This document shows positions 27,426-36,368 of a DNA stretch of 64,000 bases, in pieces. Origin of the DNA: Allobosea sp. BK604 (lineage in GTDB: Bacteria > Pseudomonadota > Alphaproteobacteria > Rhizobiales > Beijerinckiaceae); assembly GCF_004341515.1 (NCBI RefSeq), contig NZ_SLZF01000001.1, positions 186,001 to 250,000 on the forward strand, read 5' to 3'. Each line of letters begins with the position of its first letter. Within the stretch, counting starts at the first letter, position 1. The notes under the pieces are model-generated. The model was not told the DNA's origin and searched no databases. It saw only the letters and a program-made list of their open reading frames with translations. Position numbers and translations under genes: made by a program.

Positions 27426-27989
27426 ATGGCGACGAGCGCCACGCTGCCGCGACAAGCGACGGAGATCGACGCCGCGCTGCGCCAATGCGCATCGGGCGAT
27501 AAAATTGCGTTGAAGCGCATCTACGAGGCCGAGTCGGCGCGTATGCTCGGTGTGGCCCAGCGCCTGCTCAAGCGGCGGGCGCTGGCGGAGGAGGCCGTGC
27601 AGGACGCCTTCGTGTTGATCTGGCGCCATGCCGCCCGCTTCGACCCCGAGCGCGGTAGCGGCCTGACCTGGATCTACGCCATCCTGCGCAACCGCGCGCT
27701 CTCGATCCTGCGCGACGAGAAGCGGACCGAGACGAGCGACACCCCTGTCGCCGAGGAGACGGCGAGCGAAGAGGATGATCCCGAGACGGTGATGTCGAAA
27801 CTGTCCGACGCCAAGGCCCTGCGCGCCTGCCTGGAGCAGCTGCCGGAGCAGCGCCGCAGCCTTGTGCTGCTCGCCTTCGTCCAAGGCCTGACCCATGGCG
27901 AGCTGGCCGAACGGGTCAAGCTGCCGCTCGGGACGGTGAAGTCCTGGATTCGCCGCTCGTTGCTCGCGCTCAAGGAGTGCCTCGGATGA
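27426..27989 (+). CDS. ECF-family RNA polymerase sigma factor
   Basis: A 187-residue sigma-70 factor of the extracytoplasmic-function type. Region 2 is visible as RALAEEAVQDAFVLIWRHA with FDPERGSGLTWIYAILRNRA, and region 4.2 as LTHGELAERVKLPLGTVKSW. It is paired with an RskA-type anti-sigma gene that overlaps by four bases (ATGA). This pairing and the CATCC-type promoters point to the SigK-like group. Confidence 0.93.
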   Translation: MATSATLPRQATEIDAALRQCASGDKIALKRIYEAESARMLGVAQRLLKRRALAEEAVQDAFVLIWRHAARFDPERGSGLTWIYAILRNRALSILRDEKRTETSDTPVAEETASEEDDPETVMSKLSDAKALRACLEQLPEQRRSLVLLAFVQGLTHGELAERVKLPLGTVKSWIRRSLLALKECLG

Positions 27990-28753
27990 GCCCCTCCCCC
28001 GACCTGCCGCTCGGCCCCGAAGAGCGCGACATGCTGGCGGGCGAATATGTGCTCGGCCTGATCGAAGGTGCCGACCTCGCCGCGTTCGAACGCCGACTCG
28101 AAGTCGATGCCGAGCTTGCCGGCGCCGTCGCGCGCTGGCGCAGTCATTTCGCCGCGATCGATGCGACCGCTCCCGCCATCCCGCCCTCGTCCGAACTCTG
28201 GCGGCGGATCGAGGCGGAACTGGCAGCGGTCACGCCGCTGGCTGCACGGCCGGCAGCCGCGACGGCCACCCCTGTCCGGCCGGGCGCCGCGACCGGCTCG
28301 CGCCTCTCCGACTGGTGGAACAGCCTCCTCGTCTGGCGTGGCGCGGCCTTGGCCGGCGCGGTCGCGACAATCCTGCTCGCGGTCGGCCTCCTCGGCGCAC
28401 TCGATCGCGCCCGGCGCCAGCCCGTCATGGTCGCGGTGCTCCTGACCGAGACCAATATCGCTGCCGCCGTCGTGAACACCTTCGGCGACGGCCGCGTCGA
28501 ATTGCTGCCGCTGCAGGCGATCGCGGTGCCGGAAGGCAAGGCGCTGGAAATCTGGACGCTGTGGGACCGGGCAGTCGGGCCACGCTCGGTCGGCTTGATC
28601 GAGCGCGCCCGCTCGACGCCGCTGCGGCTCGATCAGCTGCCGCTCGGCGCGAACCAGCTCTTCGAGATCACGCTGGAACCGGCAACCGGCTCACCGACCG
28701 GCCGCCCGACCGGCCCGATCATCGCCAAGGGCACGACCGCGCAGGCATTGTGA
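27986..28753 (+). CDS. RskA-type membrane anti-sigma factor
   Basis: A 255-residue protein. The N-terminal cytoplasmic domain (LAGEYVLGLIEGADLAAFER) should bind the sigma factor. One membrane helix lies at about residues 112-134 (AALAGAVATILLAVGLLGAL). The C-terminal RskA domain follows (KALEIWTLWDRAVGPRSVGL). Its ATG overlaps the sigma stop. Release of the sigma factor probably occurs by regulated proteolysis, as for RskA. No zinc-binding HxxxCxxC is present. Confidence 0.9.
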   Translation: MSPSPDLPLGPEERDMLAGEYVLGLIEGADLAAFERRLEVDAELAGAVARWRSHFAAIDATAPAIPPSSELWRRIEAELAAVTPLAARPAAATATPVRPGAATGSRLSDWWNSLLVWRGAALAGAVATILLAVGLLGALDRARRQPVMVAVLLTETNIAAAVVNTFGDGRVELLPLQAIAVPEGKALEIWTLWDRAVGPRSVGLIERARSTPLRLDQLPLGANQLFEITLEPATGSPTGRPTGPIIAKGTTAQAL

Positions 28754-28803
28754 GGAGACAAGCGACAGGTGGCCCGCCACCCCGCGGCGACGACAGCTCG
28801 GCG

Positions 28804-29220
28804 CTATTCGAGCACAACGATCTCGCCGTCCTCCTTCGTGAAGCTGAACGGCTTTCGATCCAGCAGGTCGAAGACCAGTTCCGACGGCCGGCACAGCTTG
28901 ACGCCCTTCGGCGTGACTACGAGCGGGCGGTTCACCAGGATCGGCTGCTCGACCATGGCGTCGAGAATACGGTCCTCGCTGATGCCCTGGTCGAGCAGTC
29001 CCAGCTCGGCGGCTGACGTTTCCTTTTCGCGTAGCAATTGTCGGAAGGACAGGCCTGCCTCACCGGCCAGCTTGCGAAGCTGGTCATGCGTCCAGCCGAC
29101 CTCGAGATACGCGACGATCTTCGGCGTATAGCCGGCGGCGCGAACCATCTCGACCGTGTTGCGTGACGTGCCGCAGGCTGGATTGTGGAAGATCACGACG
29201 GGGAAATCGATGTCGGTCAT
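28804..29220 (-). CDS. arsC: Arsenate reductase, glutaredoxin-dependent
   Basis: Reduces arsenate to arsenite using glutathione and glutaredoxin. The 138-residue ArsC-family protein has the catalytic Cys16 in FHNPACGTSRNTVE, and the later segment VNRPLVVTPKGVKLCRPSE contains the expected arginine. Its ATG overlaps the aqpS stop by four bases, so the two are translationally coupled in an arsR-aqpS-arsC operon. Confidence 0.94.
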   Translation of the reverse strand: MTDIDFPVVIFHNPACGTSRNTVEMVRAAGYTPKIVAYLEVGWTHDQLRKLAGEAGLSFRQLLREKETSAAELGLLDQGISEDRILDAMVEQPILVNRPLVVTPKGVKLCRPSELVFDLLDRKPFSFTKEDGEIVVLE

Positions 29221-29891
29221 GAGGTCTGCTCTTCCTTGAGAAGCCAGCCGAACGTGAGCATCGCGACGAATGCGCCGGCCAACTGGGCGAAGATGAAATC
29301 GGGAACGCTCGCCGGTGCGATGCCCGCGAAGGTATCACTAAGGCTGCGGGCGATCGTCACCGCCGGATTGGCGAAGGAGGTCGACGCAGTGAACCAGTAG
29401 GCAGCGACGATGTAGAGGCCGATCGATATCGGTGCGAAGTCGAGCCGGAAGCGCAAGCTGCCCAGAATGGTCGCAACCAGGCCGAAGGTCGCAACCGCTT
29501 CGGAGAAGACCTGCGCCGGCCCGGTGCGCAGCTTGGTCGAGATCTGCAAGAGCGGCTCGCCGAACATCGCATGGGCGCACCAGACACCGAGGATGGCGCC
29601 GAGCAGCTGGGCGAGCGCATAGGCCAGTGCCGAGCGCCAGGGCATGTCTCGCCTGAGCGTGGCTACCAAAGTCACGGCCGGATTGAAATGCGCGCCGGAG
29701 ATCGGTGCGAACAGCGTGATCAGCACGACGAGTGCCGCCCCGGTCGCCAAGGTGTTGCCGAGCAAGGCCAGGGCAACGTTGCCGCCGGCGAGACGCTCGC
29801 CCATGATCCCGGAGCCCACGACGGCAGCCAGAAGAAATGCAGTCCCCAAGGCCTCTGCGAAGAGGCGACGCGGCAAGTCGAAGGTGGCCAT
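29217..29891 (-). CDS. aqpS: Aquaglyceroporin-type arsenite channel
   Basis: A 224-residue MIP-family channel with six helices and both NPA signatures (AHFNPAVT and FANPAVT). I chose the ATG at 29891 because arsR ends just upstream and the channel core begins with LFAEALGTAFLLA. Downstream of arsR and ahead of arsC, it fits AqpS of Sinorhizobium meliloti, which lets arsenite made by ArsC leave the cell down its gradient. No ArsB or Acr3 pump gene is in this window. Confidence 0.93.
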   Translation of the reverse strand: MATFDLPRRLFAEALGTAFLLAAVVGSGIMGERLAGGNVALALLGNTLATGAALVVLITLFAPISGAHFNPAVTLVATLRRDMPWRSALAYALAQLLGAILGVWCAHAMFGEPLLQISTKLRTGPAQVFSEAVATFGLVATILGSLRFRLDFAPISIGLYIVAAYWFTASTSFANPAVTIARSLSDTFAGIAPASVPDFIFAQLAGAFVAMLTFGWLLKEEQTS

Positions 29892-29893
29892 GC

Positions 29894-30262
29894 TCAAGCG
29901 TTCGCGTTCGGCAGGCAGGCCCCGTCGCAAGCGGCGGCCCTCGCGACGATGCCCCCCAATGGCGCGCAGATCTCCGGGGAGCCGTTGCAGCAATCTTCCA
30001 TCAGGAAGCCGAGCAGCCCGGTCATGGCGGTGAAGTCGGCCGAATAGATGATCGACCGGCCTTCGCGGCGTGAGGTGATCAGCCCGGCATGCGAGAGGAC
30101 GTTGAGATTGGCCGACAGGGTGTTGGGCAGGCTGTCCAGCCTCCTTGCAATCTCTCCCGCGGCGACACCGACTGGACCAGCCTTGACCAGCAGGCGGAAA
30201 ATCGTCAGGCGCCCCTCATGACCAAGAGCGGACAGGCTCGCAGCGGCGGCTTTCGATTCCAT
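29894..30262 (-). CDS. arsR: ArsR-family arsenite-responsive repressor
   Basis: A 122-residue winged-helix repressor. The N-terminal CVCxxC-type metal site is absent. Instead the C-terminus has Cys91, Cys92 and Cys99 (DCCNGSPEIC), like the As(III) site of Acidithiobacillus ferrooxidans ArsR, plus Cys112 and Cys116 (ACDGAC). It heads the arsR-aqpS-arsC operon with two bases between it and aqpS. It should repress its own promoter until arsenite binds. Confidence 0.92.
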   Translation of the reverse strand: MESKAAAASLSALGHEGRLTIFRLLVKAGPVGVAAGEIARRLDSLPNTLSANLNVLSHAGLITSRREGRSIIYSADFTAMTGLLGFLMEDCCNGSPEICAPLGGIVARAAACDGACLPNANA

Positions 30263-30296
30263 AATTCCAGTATGGTCGAAATATTCGGATAATCAA
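30262..30296 (-). promoter_or_regulatory. Putative ars operon promoter, possibly leaderless
   Basis: On the minus strand TTGATT (30296-30291) and CATACT (30274-30269) are 16 bases apart. A start point six to seven bases after the -10 box would coincide with the arsR ATG at 30262, implying a leaderless mRNA. The AT-rich spacer with CGAATATTTCG is a likely ArsR binding site. Confidence 0.5.
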
Positions 30297-30411
30297 CGGC
30301 GATTTTTAAGACGCTCGCATGGCCGAGCGTCTTGCCTTGAGGCCATCGTTCATGGCGCGGATCGAGCACGGCAGACTGAAGACCGAGGCACCGCACCATC
30401 TGCCGGCGTCC

Positions 30412-31506
30412 CTACATCACCACCGTGATCGTTTCCGCCGCGCGGGTCAGCCCGGTATAGAGCCAGCGCGCCCGGTGCTCGCGGAAGGCGAAGGCCTCGT
30501 CGAACAGCACGATATCGTCCCATTGCGAGCCCTGCGATTTGTGGACAGTCAGCGCATATCCGAAGGTGAACTCGTCAGTGTGCTTGCGCAGCTCCCACGG
30601 CACCTCCTCCTCGGTGCCGTCGAAGAAATTCGGCAGTACGGAGACCTTCACGGCCTTGCCGCCGGCATCGTCCTCAGGCGTCACCCGCATGGTGACGAGT
30701 CCCTTCTTCGAGGTCTTCAGCTCCTGCACGATCCAGGAGCCGCCATTGAGCAGGCCCTTCGTCTTGTCGTTGCGCAGGCAGACCAGTTTCTCGCCGGCGA
30801 CCGGCACGGTCTCGGTCCGGCCCATCAGCTGGCGGATGCGGGCATTGTAGAGCCGCCGCGTCTTGTTCATGCCGACCAGCACCTGGTCGGCGCCGAGCAC
30901 GATCTCCGAATTGATCGCATCGCGCCGGATCACCCGGCTCTCGCCGTATTCGCCGACCTCGAGCCGCCCGCCCTCGCGCACGATCATCGACATCCGCACG
31001 ATGGGGTTGTCGGCGGCCTGACGATGCACCTCGGTCAGCATGATGTCGGGCTCGGCCTCCGTGAAGAAGCCGCCGCCCTTGACCGGCGGCAGTTGCGCCG
31101 GATCGCCCAGCACCAGCACCGGCGTGCCAAAAGAGAGCAAGTCCTTGCCGAGTTCCTCGTCCACCATCGAGCACTCGTCGATGATGATGAGCGAGGCTTT
31201 CGCCGCGTTGCTCTCGCGGTTGATCACGAAGGTCGGGCTCTCCTCCTCGACGCCGCGCGAGCGATAGATCAGCGAATGGATGGTCTGGGCGCCGTGGCAG
31301 CCCTTGTTGCGCAGCACCAGCGCCGCCTTGCCGGTATAGGCCGCGAAGACGACATCACCGTCGACGCCCTCCGCGATATGACGCGCGAGTGTCGTCTTGC
31401 CCGTGCCGGCATAGCCGAACAGGCGAAAGACCTGGGGACGGCCGGCCTGGAGCCAGCGCGCGACGGCGCTCAGCGCGGCATCCTGCTGCGGTGACCAGTT
31501 GCTCAT
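30412..31506 (-). CDS. Dda/RecD2-like superfamily 1 DNA helicase
   Basis: A 364-residue ATPase from the ATG at 31506. Walker A is GYAGTGKTTLA near residue 31 and Walker B is IIIDECSMV. Motif III LVLGDPAQLPPV and the C-terminal UvrD_C_2 motif FGYALTVHKSQGSQWDDIVL are present, with YTGLTRAAE at the end. This is the compact SF1B (Dda-like) architecture without RecD's extra domains. A role in replication or repair is likely but unspecific. It is preceded by the chemoreceptor gene on the same strand. Confidence 0.88.
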   Translation of the reverse strand: MSNWSPQQDAALSAVARWLQAGRPQVFRLFGYAGTGKTTLARHIAEGVDGDVVFAAYTGKAALVLRNKGCHGAQTIHSLIYRSRGVEEESPTFVINRESNAAKASLIIIDECSMVDEELGKDLLSFGTPVLVLGDPAQLPPVKGGGFFTEAEPDIMLTEVHRQAADNPIVRMSMIVREGGRLEVGEYGESRVIRRDAINSEIVLGADQVLVGMNKTRRLYNARIRQLMGRTETVPVAGEKLVCLRNDKTKGLLNGGSWIVQELKTSKKGLVTMRVTPEDDAGGKAVKVSVLPNFFDGTEEEVPWELRKHTDEFTFGYALTVHKSQGSQWDDIVLFDEAFAFREHRARWLYTGLTRAAETITVVM

Positions 31507-31575
31507 GGGCACGATGTGGGGCGGGCGATCATGCCCGCCAATGGGCGCGAGTCGGGTGCGCCGCGCAAGGCCTGA

Positions 31576-33252
31576 TCAGGCGGCGCGCAGCCGCGTGACG
31601 AATTCCTCCGCCTCTTCCTGCAGTGCCGCGATGCGCTCGTCGAGATCGCGCGCGCCCATGGCGCCCATATCGGCCTGGGCGACGGTCTGGACATTGGCCT
31701 TGGCGATCTCGTCCATGGCGCTCGCGGCCGTGCCGGTGACATGCGAGATGCGCCCGACGGTATCGCCGAGCGATCCCAGGAGTTCGGAATGCGAGCCGAC
31801 CATGGTCGAGATCTCGGTGCTGGTCTGCTCGACCGCGCCGACGCTGGCGACGATCGCCGAGACCGCCTGGGCGGCATGGGACAAAGCCTCGTTGACATTG
31901 CTGATGCGCCTGACGATCTGCGCCGTCGCATCGGCCGTCTGCCCGGCAAGCGCCTTGACCTCGCTGGCGACGACGGCAAAGCCCCGGCCATGCACGCCGG
32001 CCCGCGCCGCCTCGATCGTCGCGTTCAGCGCCAGCAGGTTGGTCTGCCGTGCGATCGCCTCGATGATCTCGACCACATCGCGGATCTGGCTCGCGTTCTC
32101 AGTTAGCCGGCGCACGAGGCCGGAGGTGCCGGCCGCTTCCTGCGAGGCGGCGGTCGCCGTTTCCGAGACCCGCCGGACCTCGGTATTGATCTGCTGGATC
32201 ACGTATTCGAGCCGCAGCGCAGCATCGGTGATGCGTTGCGCCTCGTTGCCCGCGCCGACGACGGCGGAAGCCGCGGTCGCCGTGCTTTGCGAAACCTGCT
32301 GGGCGCGGATGGCGGAATCCTGCAGCGCGGCGCGCAGGATCTCGCTGACCTCGGCAATGTCGCGCAGCAGCACGCCGAGACGCCCCTCGAACTCATCGGC
32401 GATCCGCCCGAGCTCTTGCGTGCGCTGTCCCTGGTGCTGCTGCGCCAGATCGGCCTCGGCCTCGCGCGTGACCAGCGTGGCGCGGACCTCGCTGAGCGTG
32501 CGCACCGTGCGAGCCAACTGGCCGATCTCATCCTTGCGGCGGACATGCGGCACGTCGATGACCACGCTCGAGGATGTCGCAGCGCCGATCGCAGCCATCA
32601 GCTCGCGTAGTGGGCGCGTCAGATAGGTGCGGAGCAGGACGATTGCCAGCAAGGCCCCGGCCAGCGGCAGGCTGACGGCAGTGACGATGACCTGCCAGCG
32701 AACCGAGCGTTCCAATTCGCTGGCGCGAGCGGCGCTGCGCTGGGCGCGCTGGTCGAGCTCATCGGTCAGTTTCGCCGTGGTCAGGAGGATCTGGCGGACA
32801 TTCTCGCGTGCCGGCTCGGACCCGGCCTCGAGCAATGCCGCCTTGGGCGAGACGTTGCGCCCCATCGAGACGATATCACGCTGGAAATCGATGAAGGTCG
32901 TGATGATCCGATCGAGGGTCGGGTTGGCCTCGCGGAAATCATCCGGCAGCGAGGCGATGAAACTCACCCTTGCCGAGTCGACCAGTTCGACCGCGCCGTC
33001 GAGCGCGTCGAGCGCCACCTCGACAGCCCGCGGCGTCGCCGCATCGTCGAAACGGCTGAGCAGCGACGCCTGTGCGACGCGGTTCGAGAGAAGCGTCGCG
33101 CGATTGGCAAGGGCCAGGCTCGCGAAGGCCTCCTTGTCGATCTCGTGAACGGCGTCGAGCCCCTTGACCGCGCTGTAGAGACCGGCCCCGGCAGCGATAC
33201 CCAACAGCGCGAACAACATCGTGATCTTCGCTGTCAGGCCCAGATTCCGCAT
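31576..33252 (-). CDS. Methyl-accepting chemotaxis protein
   Basis: A 558-residue chemoreceptor from the ATG at 33252 (GGTGAG upstream). A membrane helix at residues 8-28 precedes a periplasmic helical sensor of about 150 residues. A second helix (VIVTAVSLPLAGALLAIVLL) and a HAMP domain (YLTRPLRELMAAIGA) follow. The signalling domain contains the conserved hairpin IARQTNLLALNATIEAARAG. No C-terminal NWETF-type CheR tether is visible. No che genes are in the window and the ligand is unknown. Confidence 0.93.
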   Translation of the reverse strand: MRNLGLTAKITMLFALLGIAAGAGLYSAVKGLDAVHEIDKEAFASLALANRATLLSNRVAQASLLSRFDDAATPRAVEVALDALDGAVELVDSARVSFIASLPDDFREANPTLDRIITTFIDFQRDIVSMGRNVSPKAALLEAGSEPARENVRQILLTTAKLTDELDQRAQRSAARASELERSVRWQVIVTAVSLPLAGALLAIVLLRTYLTRPLRELMAAIGAATSSSVVIDVPHVRRKDEIGQLARTVRTLSEVRATLVTREAEADLAQQHQGQRTQELGRIADEFEGRLGVLLRDIAEVSEILRAALQDSAIRAQQVSQSTATAASAVVGAGNEAQRITDAALRLEYVIQQINTEVRRVSETATAASQEAAGTSGLVRRLTENASQIRDVVEIIEAIARQTNLLALNATIEAARAGVHGRGFAVVASEVKALAGQTADATAQIVRRISNVNEALSHAAQAVSAIVASVGAVEQTSTEISTMVGSHSELLGSLGDTVGRISHVTGTAASAMDEIAKANVQTVAQADMGAMGARDLDERIAALQEEAEEFVTRLRAA

Positions 33253-33400
33253 CGGTCTCACCGTCAATTCCAAACGCGCCGCTCCTTTCGCAGATGCGAA
33301 CGAACGTGGGGTTAACGGACGGTGAGAAATCGATCGAAATCAACAATTTAGCCGGGTACAAATCCGGTAGAGATCGGTATTGTCCAGCGATTTTGTCGAG

Positions 33401-34204
33401 TTACGCCATCAGGCTGTCGAGCCCGCGCCGCAGGCCGCTTTTTTCGGAGACTTTTCGCGCCGCGAGCAGGGTCCCGCCGACATAGGGAGCGGCAGAGGTG
33501 CCGGCATCATGGCGGATGACGAGGCGCTCGTCGGGCAGACCGAACACCGCCTCGCAGGAGAGGACGAAGCCCGGCAAGCGCAGCGAATGCACCTGGACCG
33601 GGTGGGGCGCGCCGATCGCCGCGCCACGGGTCTCGCGTGCTCCTCCGAGCTCCGAGACCGGCTTGGAGGTCGCCGCCATGCGCTCGGCACCAAGCGTCTC
33701 GGCGAGCTCGCGGCCCGTGCCCGAGGGCGTATCGGGCTTGGAGGCGGACGCGTAATCGATGATCTCGACATCGGGCACGTTTTTGACCGCCTCGCGGGCG
33801 AAGCGGCGCAGCAGGGTCGCGGTGATCGAGAAATTGCCGGCCGCGAGCACGCCGACACCGGCCATCTGCGCTGCGGCATCGATCTCGGCATAGTCCTCGC
33901 CCGTCATCCCGGATGCGCCGACCACGACATGCCGGCCTCCAGCGACCGCACTCAGCACGTTGCCCTTCACACTGTCGGGCTTGGTGTAGTCGATCAGGAC
34001 GTCAGACGGCACGAACAGCGCCTCCGCCACCGAGGCGAAGACCGGCAGGCCATTCGCGGGCAGCCCGGCGGCCTCGCCGAGATCGCGCCCCGCCGCCTTG
34101 CGCGAGATGCCGGCGACAAGTTCGAGATCGGGCGCGGCCGCGATGGCGGCGACGAGCGCCTTGCCGACCCAGCCGGTGCAGCCTGCGAGCGTGATGCGGA
34201 TCAT
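33401..34204 (-). CDS. DapB-like reductase lacking the catalytic histidine
   Basis: A 267-residue member of the dihydrodipicolinate reductase family with N-terminal GCTGWVGKAL and the C-terminal PSGTG loop. In DapB the segment EAHHRHKVDAPSGT holds the catalytic His and Lys; here it reads DYASASKPDTPSGT. Lys156 is kept but both histidines are lost (Ala152, Ser153). A later conserved His in the HEV motif is Cys (SCEAV). It may be an inactive or re-purposed paralogue rather than the lysine-pathway enzyme. Its neighbours give no pathway clue. Confidence 0.85.
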   Translation of the reverse strand: MIRITLAGCTGWVGKALVAAIAAAPDLELVAGISRKAAGRDLGEAAGLPANGLPVFASVAEALFVPSDVLIDYTKPDSVKGNVLSAVAGGRHVVVGASGMTGEDYAEIDAAAQMAGVGVLAAGNFSITATLLRRFAREAVKNVPDVEIIDYASASKPDTPSGTGRELAETLGAERMAATSKPVSELGGARETRGAAIGAPHPVQVHSLRLPGFVLSCEAVFGLPDERLVIRHDAGTSAAPYVGGTLLAARKVSEKSGLRRGLDSLMA

Positions 34205-34237
34205 CGGTCTCTCCTCGTATGATTTGGTCGAGGACTA

Positions 34238-34337
34238 GAGCATTTTCGAGCGAAGTGGACACCGGTTCGCGTGAGGAAAATGCGTCAAAACAAATAGATA
34301 GAGAATTTTCGCGTTTCGGAGAGACGCGGAAATGCTC
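34238..34337. repeat. Dispersed palindromic repeat, family A, copy 3
   Basis: A 100-base element from GAGCATTTTCGAGCGAAGTG to AAATGCTC, 34 bases upstream of the DapB-like start and on the 3' side of the GNAT gene. It is the best-preserved copy, with terminal eight-base inverted repeats. Confidence 0.9.
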
Positions 34338-34381
34338 TGGACAGAGCCCGAAGCGCGTCCATGCGCGGCGATGCACGGCCG

Positions 34382-34966
34382 TCAGAGCGCAAGCCGCATC
34401 AATGGCCTGCCCGGCTTCTGCCGCGCGACCTCGCTGAAGCCGGCTCGCAGGAAGATTCGCTCCGGGCCGACATAGAGCCCCTCGCTGCTGCGCTTGAGCT
34501 CGTGATCCATCGCAGCAGCCTCGAGCAGCCGCGCGCCGCTGGCGCGGGCGAAATCGATCGCACCGTCGAGTAGCGCGGCGGTCACCCGCTGGCCGCGCCA
34601 TTGCTTGCGTACGAAGAAGCAGGAAGCCGCCCAGTTGCGCGGATCTTCGGCCGGCGCGTCCGGCAGCGGCGTCGAGGCGCGGCGCGGGTTGTTCCATTCG
34701 GAAACGTCCCGCCGTGGGCCGACCTGCAGCCAGCCGACGCAGGTCTCGCCGTCATAGGCAATCACGCCCGGCGGCGGCCCCTTGCGGACGCGCTCCTCGA
34801 ACAGAAGCCGCGCGCCCTCGCCGAGCAGCGGCATGCGCTGCTTCTGCGGCATGCGGAAATGGTTGCACCAGCAGCCATAGCAGGCGCCCTTCGGCCCGAA
34901 GAGGTCCTCCAGGTCCGGCCAGCGCTCGGGCGTCAGCGGGACAACATCAAAACCGGCCTTGCCCAT
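34382..34966 (-). CDS. GNAT family N-acetyltransferase
   Basis: A 194-residue acetyltransferase from the ATG at 34966, preceded by GGAAGGAGC. The acetyl-CoA binding region reads FVRKQWRGQRVTAALLDGAI, a slightly altered RxxGxG/A. The N-terminal part contains YGCWCNHFRM, a Cys-rich stretch seen in a subgroup of uncharacterised GNAT proteins. The substrate is unknown. It is divergent from the LysE exporter. Confidence 0.8.
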   Translation of the reverse strand: MGKAGFDVVPLTPERWPDLEDLFGPKGACYGCWCNHFRMPQKQRMPLLGEGARLLFEERVRKGPPPGVIAYDGETCVGWLQVGPRRDVSEWNNPRRASTPLPDAPAEDPRNWAASCFFVRKQWRGQRVTAALLDGAIDFARASGARLLEAAAMDHELKRSSEGLYVGPERIFLRAGFSEVARQKPGRPLMRLAL

Positions 34967-35054
34967 CCAACGCTCCTTCCCGTCGCCCATATGCCGGCTC
35001 GACAGGGCGACGATATCGGCAGAGTACTATGCGCCACAGCCGGAGACCGCTCCC

Positions 35055-35672
35055 ATGTCGCTCGAACTCTTCGCCGCCTATTTCGCCGCCTGCGCCGTGA
35101 TCATCATCGTGCCGGGCCCGACCGTGACTCTGATCATCGCCAACAGCCTGAAGCACGGTAGCCGCGCCGGGCTCCTCAACGTGGCAGGAACCCAGGCCGG
35201 CCTTGCCATCATGATCGCGATCGTCGGCATCGGCCTCAGCTCCGTCATCGCGGCGCTCGGTCACTGGTTCGACTGGCTGCGCCTCGCCGGAGCCGCCTAT
35301 CTGATCTGGCTCGGCTGGAAGATGTTCCGCTCGGCCGGCAATGCCGAGGACGGCGCGGCCCCGGCGCGCGCGCCGCGCGGCGGTTTCTTCCTTCAGGGCG
35401 TGCTGGTCGCGCTCAGCAATCCCAAGACCTTGCTCTTCTTCGGTGCCTTCTTCCCGCAATTCCTCGACCCGGCCCGCGACCACGCCACGCAGATCGCGAT
35501 CATGGGCCTGACCGCGATGCTCTTCGCCGCCCTGAGCGACAGCGCCTATGCGCTTCTCTCCGGCCGCGCCGGGCGCTTCCTGTCGCAGAACCGCGTGCGG
35601 CTGCTGTCGCGATTCAGCGGCGGGTGCCTGATCGGCGGCGGGGTCTGGCTCGCCTCCTCGCGCGCGAGCTGA
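35055..35672 (+). CDS. LysE/RhtB family exporter
   Basis: A 205-residue membrane protein from the ATG at 35055. It has the motif PGPTVTLIIANSLKHGSRAG and GAAYLIWLGWKMFRSAG, with about six helices. It ends one base before the convergent SDR stop. It closely resembles the exporter at 7.9 kb (shared AAYLIWLG and FLPQFLD-type segments), suggesting paralogues with different substrates. Confidence 0.9.
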   Translation: MSLELFAAYFAACAVIIIVPGPTVTLIIANSLKHGSRAGLLNVAGTQAGLAIMIAIVGIGLSSVIAALGHWFDWLRLAGAAYLIWLGWKMFRSAGNAEDGAAPARAPRGGFFLQGVLVALSNPKTLLFFGAFFPQFLDPARDHATQIAIMGLTAMLFAALSDSAYALLSGRAGRFLSQNRVRLLSRFSGGCLIGGGVWLASSRAS

Positions 35673-36368
35673 TCACCAGGGAATCGGCGCCCCGTCCCAG
35701 TTGCGGAAGCTGCCGCTCTCGGCCGCGCCGGACGTGTCGATCGTCCTGATCAACCCTTCCGCGCTCTGGCTCGGAGGGATATCGGCGCCCGAACCGCCCA
35801 TATCGGTCTGCACCCAGCCGGGATGGAACAGATAGATGCTGACGCCGCGATCCCGGACGGCGCTGCCGAACAGGACCATGGTCATGTTCACCGCCGTCTT
35901 CGAGGAACGGTAGGCGATCGAACCGGAGGGGTTGTTGCCGATCGAGCCCATGCGGCTGGAGATCGTCGCGATCTTGCGGGTCTTCGAGGCCTCGACATTG
36001 GGCAGGAAGGCCTGCGCCACCCGCAGCGGCGCGTAGACATTGACCTCGAACACCTCGCGCCAGGCATCGAAATCCATGTCGAGGGCCGATTGCCGGTCGC
36101 GCGGCCCATAGACGCCGGCATTGTTGACGAGGACGTCGATCTCGCGATTCCCGAGCGCAGCCTTGGCCGCGGCGACGCTCTCGTCCGAGGTCACGTCGAG
36201 CGCAAGCGGCGTGATCGATCCCGGATGCTTTTCTGCCAATGCCTTCAGCGCGCCGCTGCTCGGATCGCGCGCCGCGGCGACGACATGGTCGCCGCGCACG
36301 ACAAGGGCGCTGGTGAGCGCAAGGCCGATGCCGCGATTGGCGCCGGTGATCATCCAGGTCTTGGGCAT
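35673..36368 (-). CDS. Short-chain dehydrogenase (CsgA/YciK-like)
   Basis: A 231-residue SDR from the ATG at 36368 with GAAGGA upstream. It has ITGANRGIGLAL for NAD(P) binding, NNAGVYG, the catalytic Ser in ISSRMGSIGN and YRSSK. The C-terminus contains HPGWVQTDMGG, the signature of the CsgA/sniffer-like carbonyl-reductase group. The substrate is unknown. It converges with the LysE gene and is divergent from the Bug-type binding protein. Confidence 0.88.
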   Translation of the reverse strand: MPKTWMITGANRGIGLALTSALVVRGDHVVAAARDPSSGALKALAEKHPGSITPLALDVTSDESVAAAKAALGNREIDVLVNNAGVYGPRDRQSALDMDFDAWREVFEVNVYAPLRVAQAFLPNVEASKTRKIATISSRMGSIGNNPSGSIAYRSSKTAVNMTMVLFGSAVRDRGVSIYLFHPGWVQTDMGGSGADIPPSQSAEGLIRTIDTSGAAESGSFRNWDGAPIPW

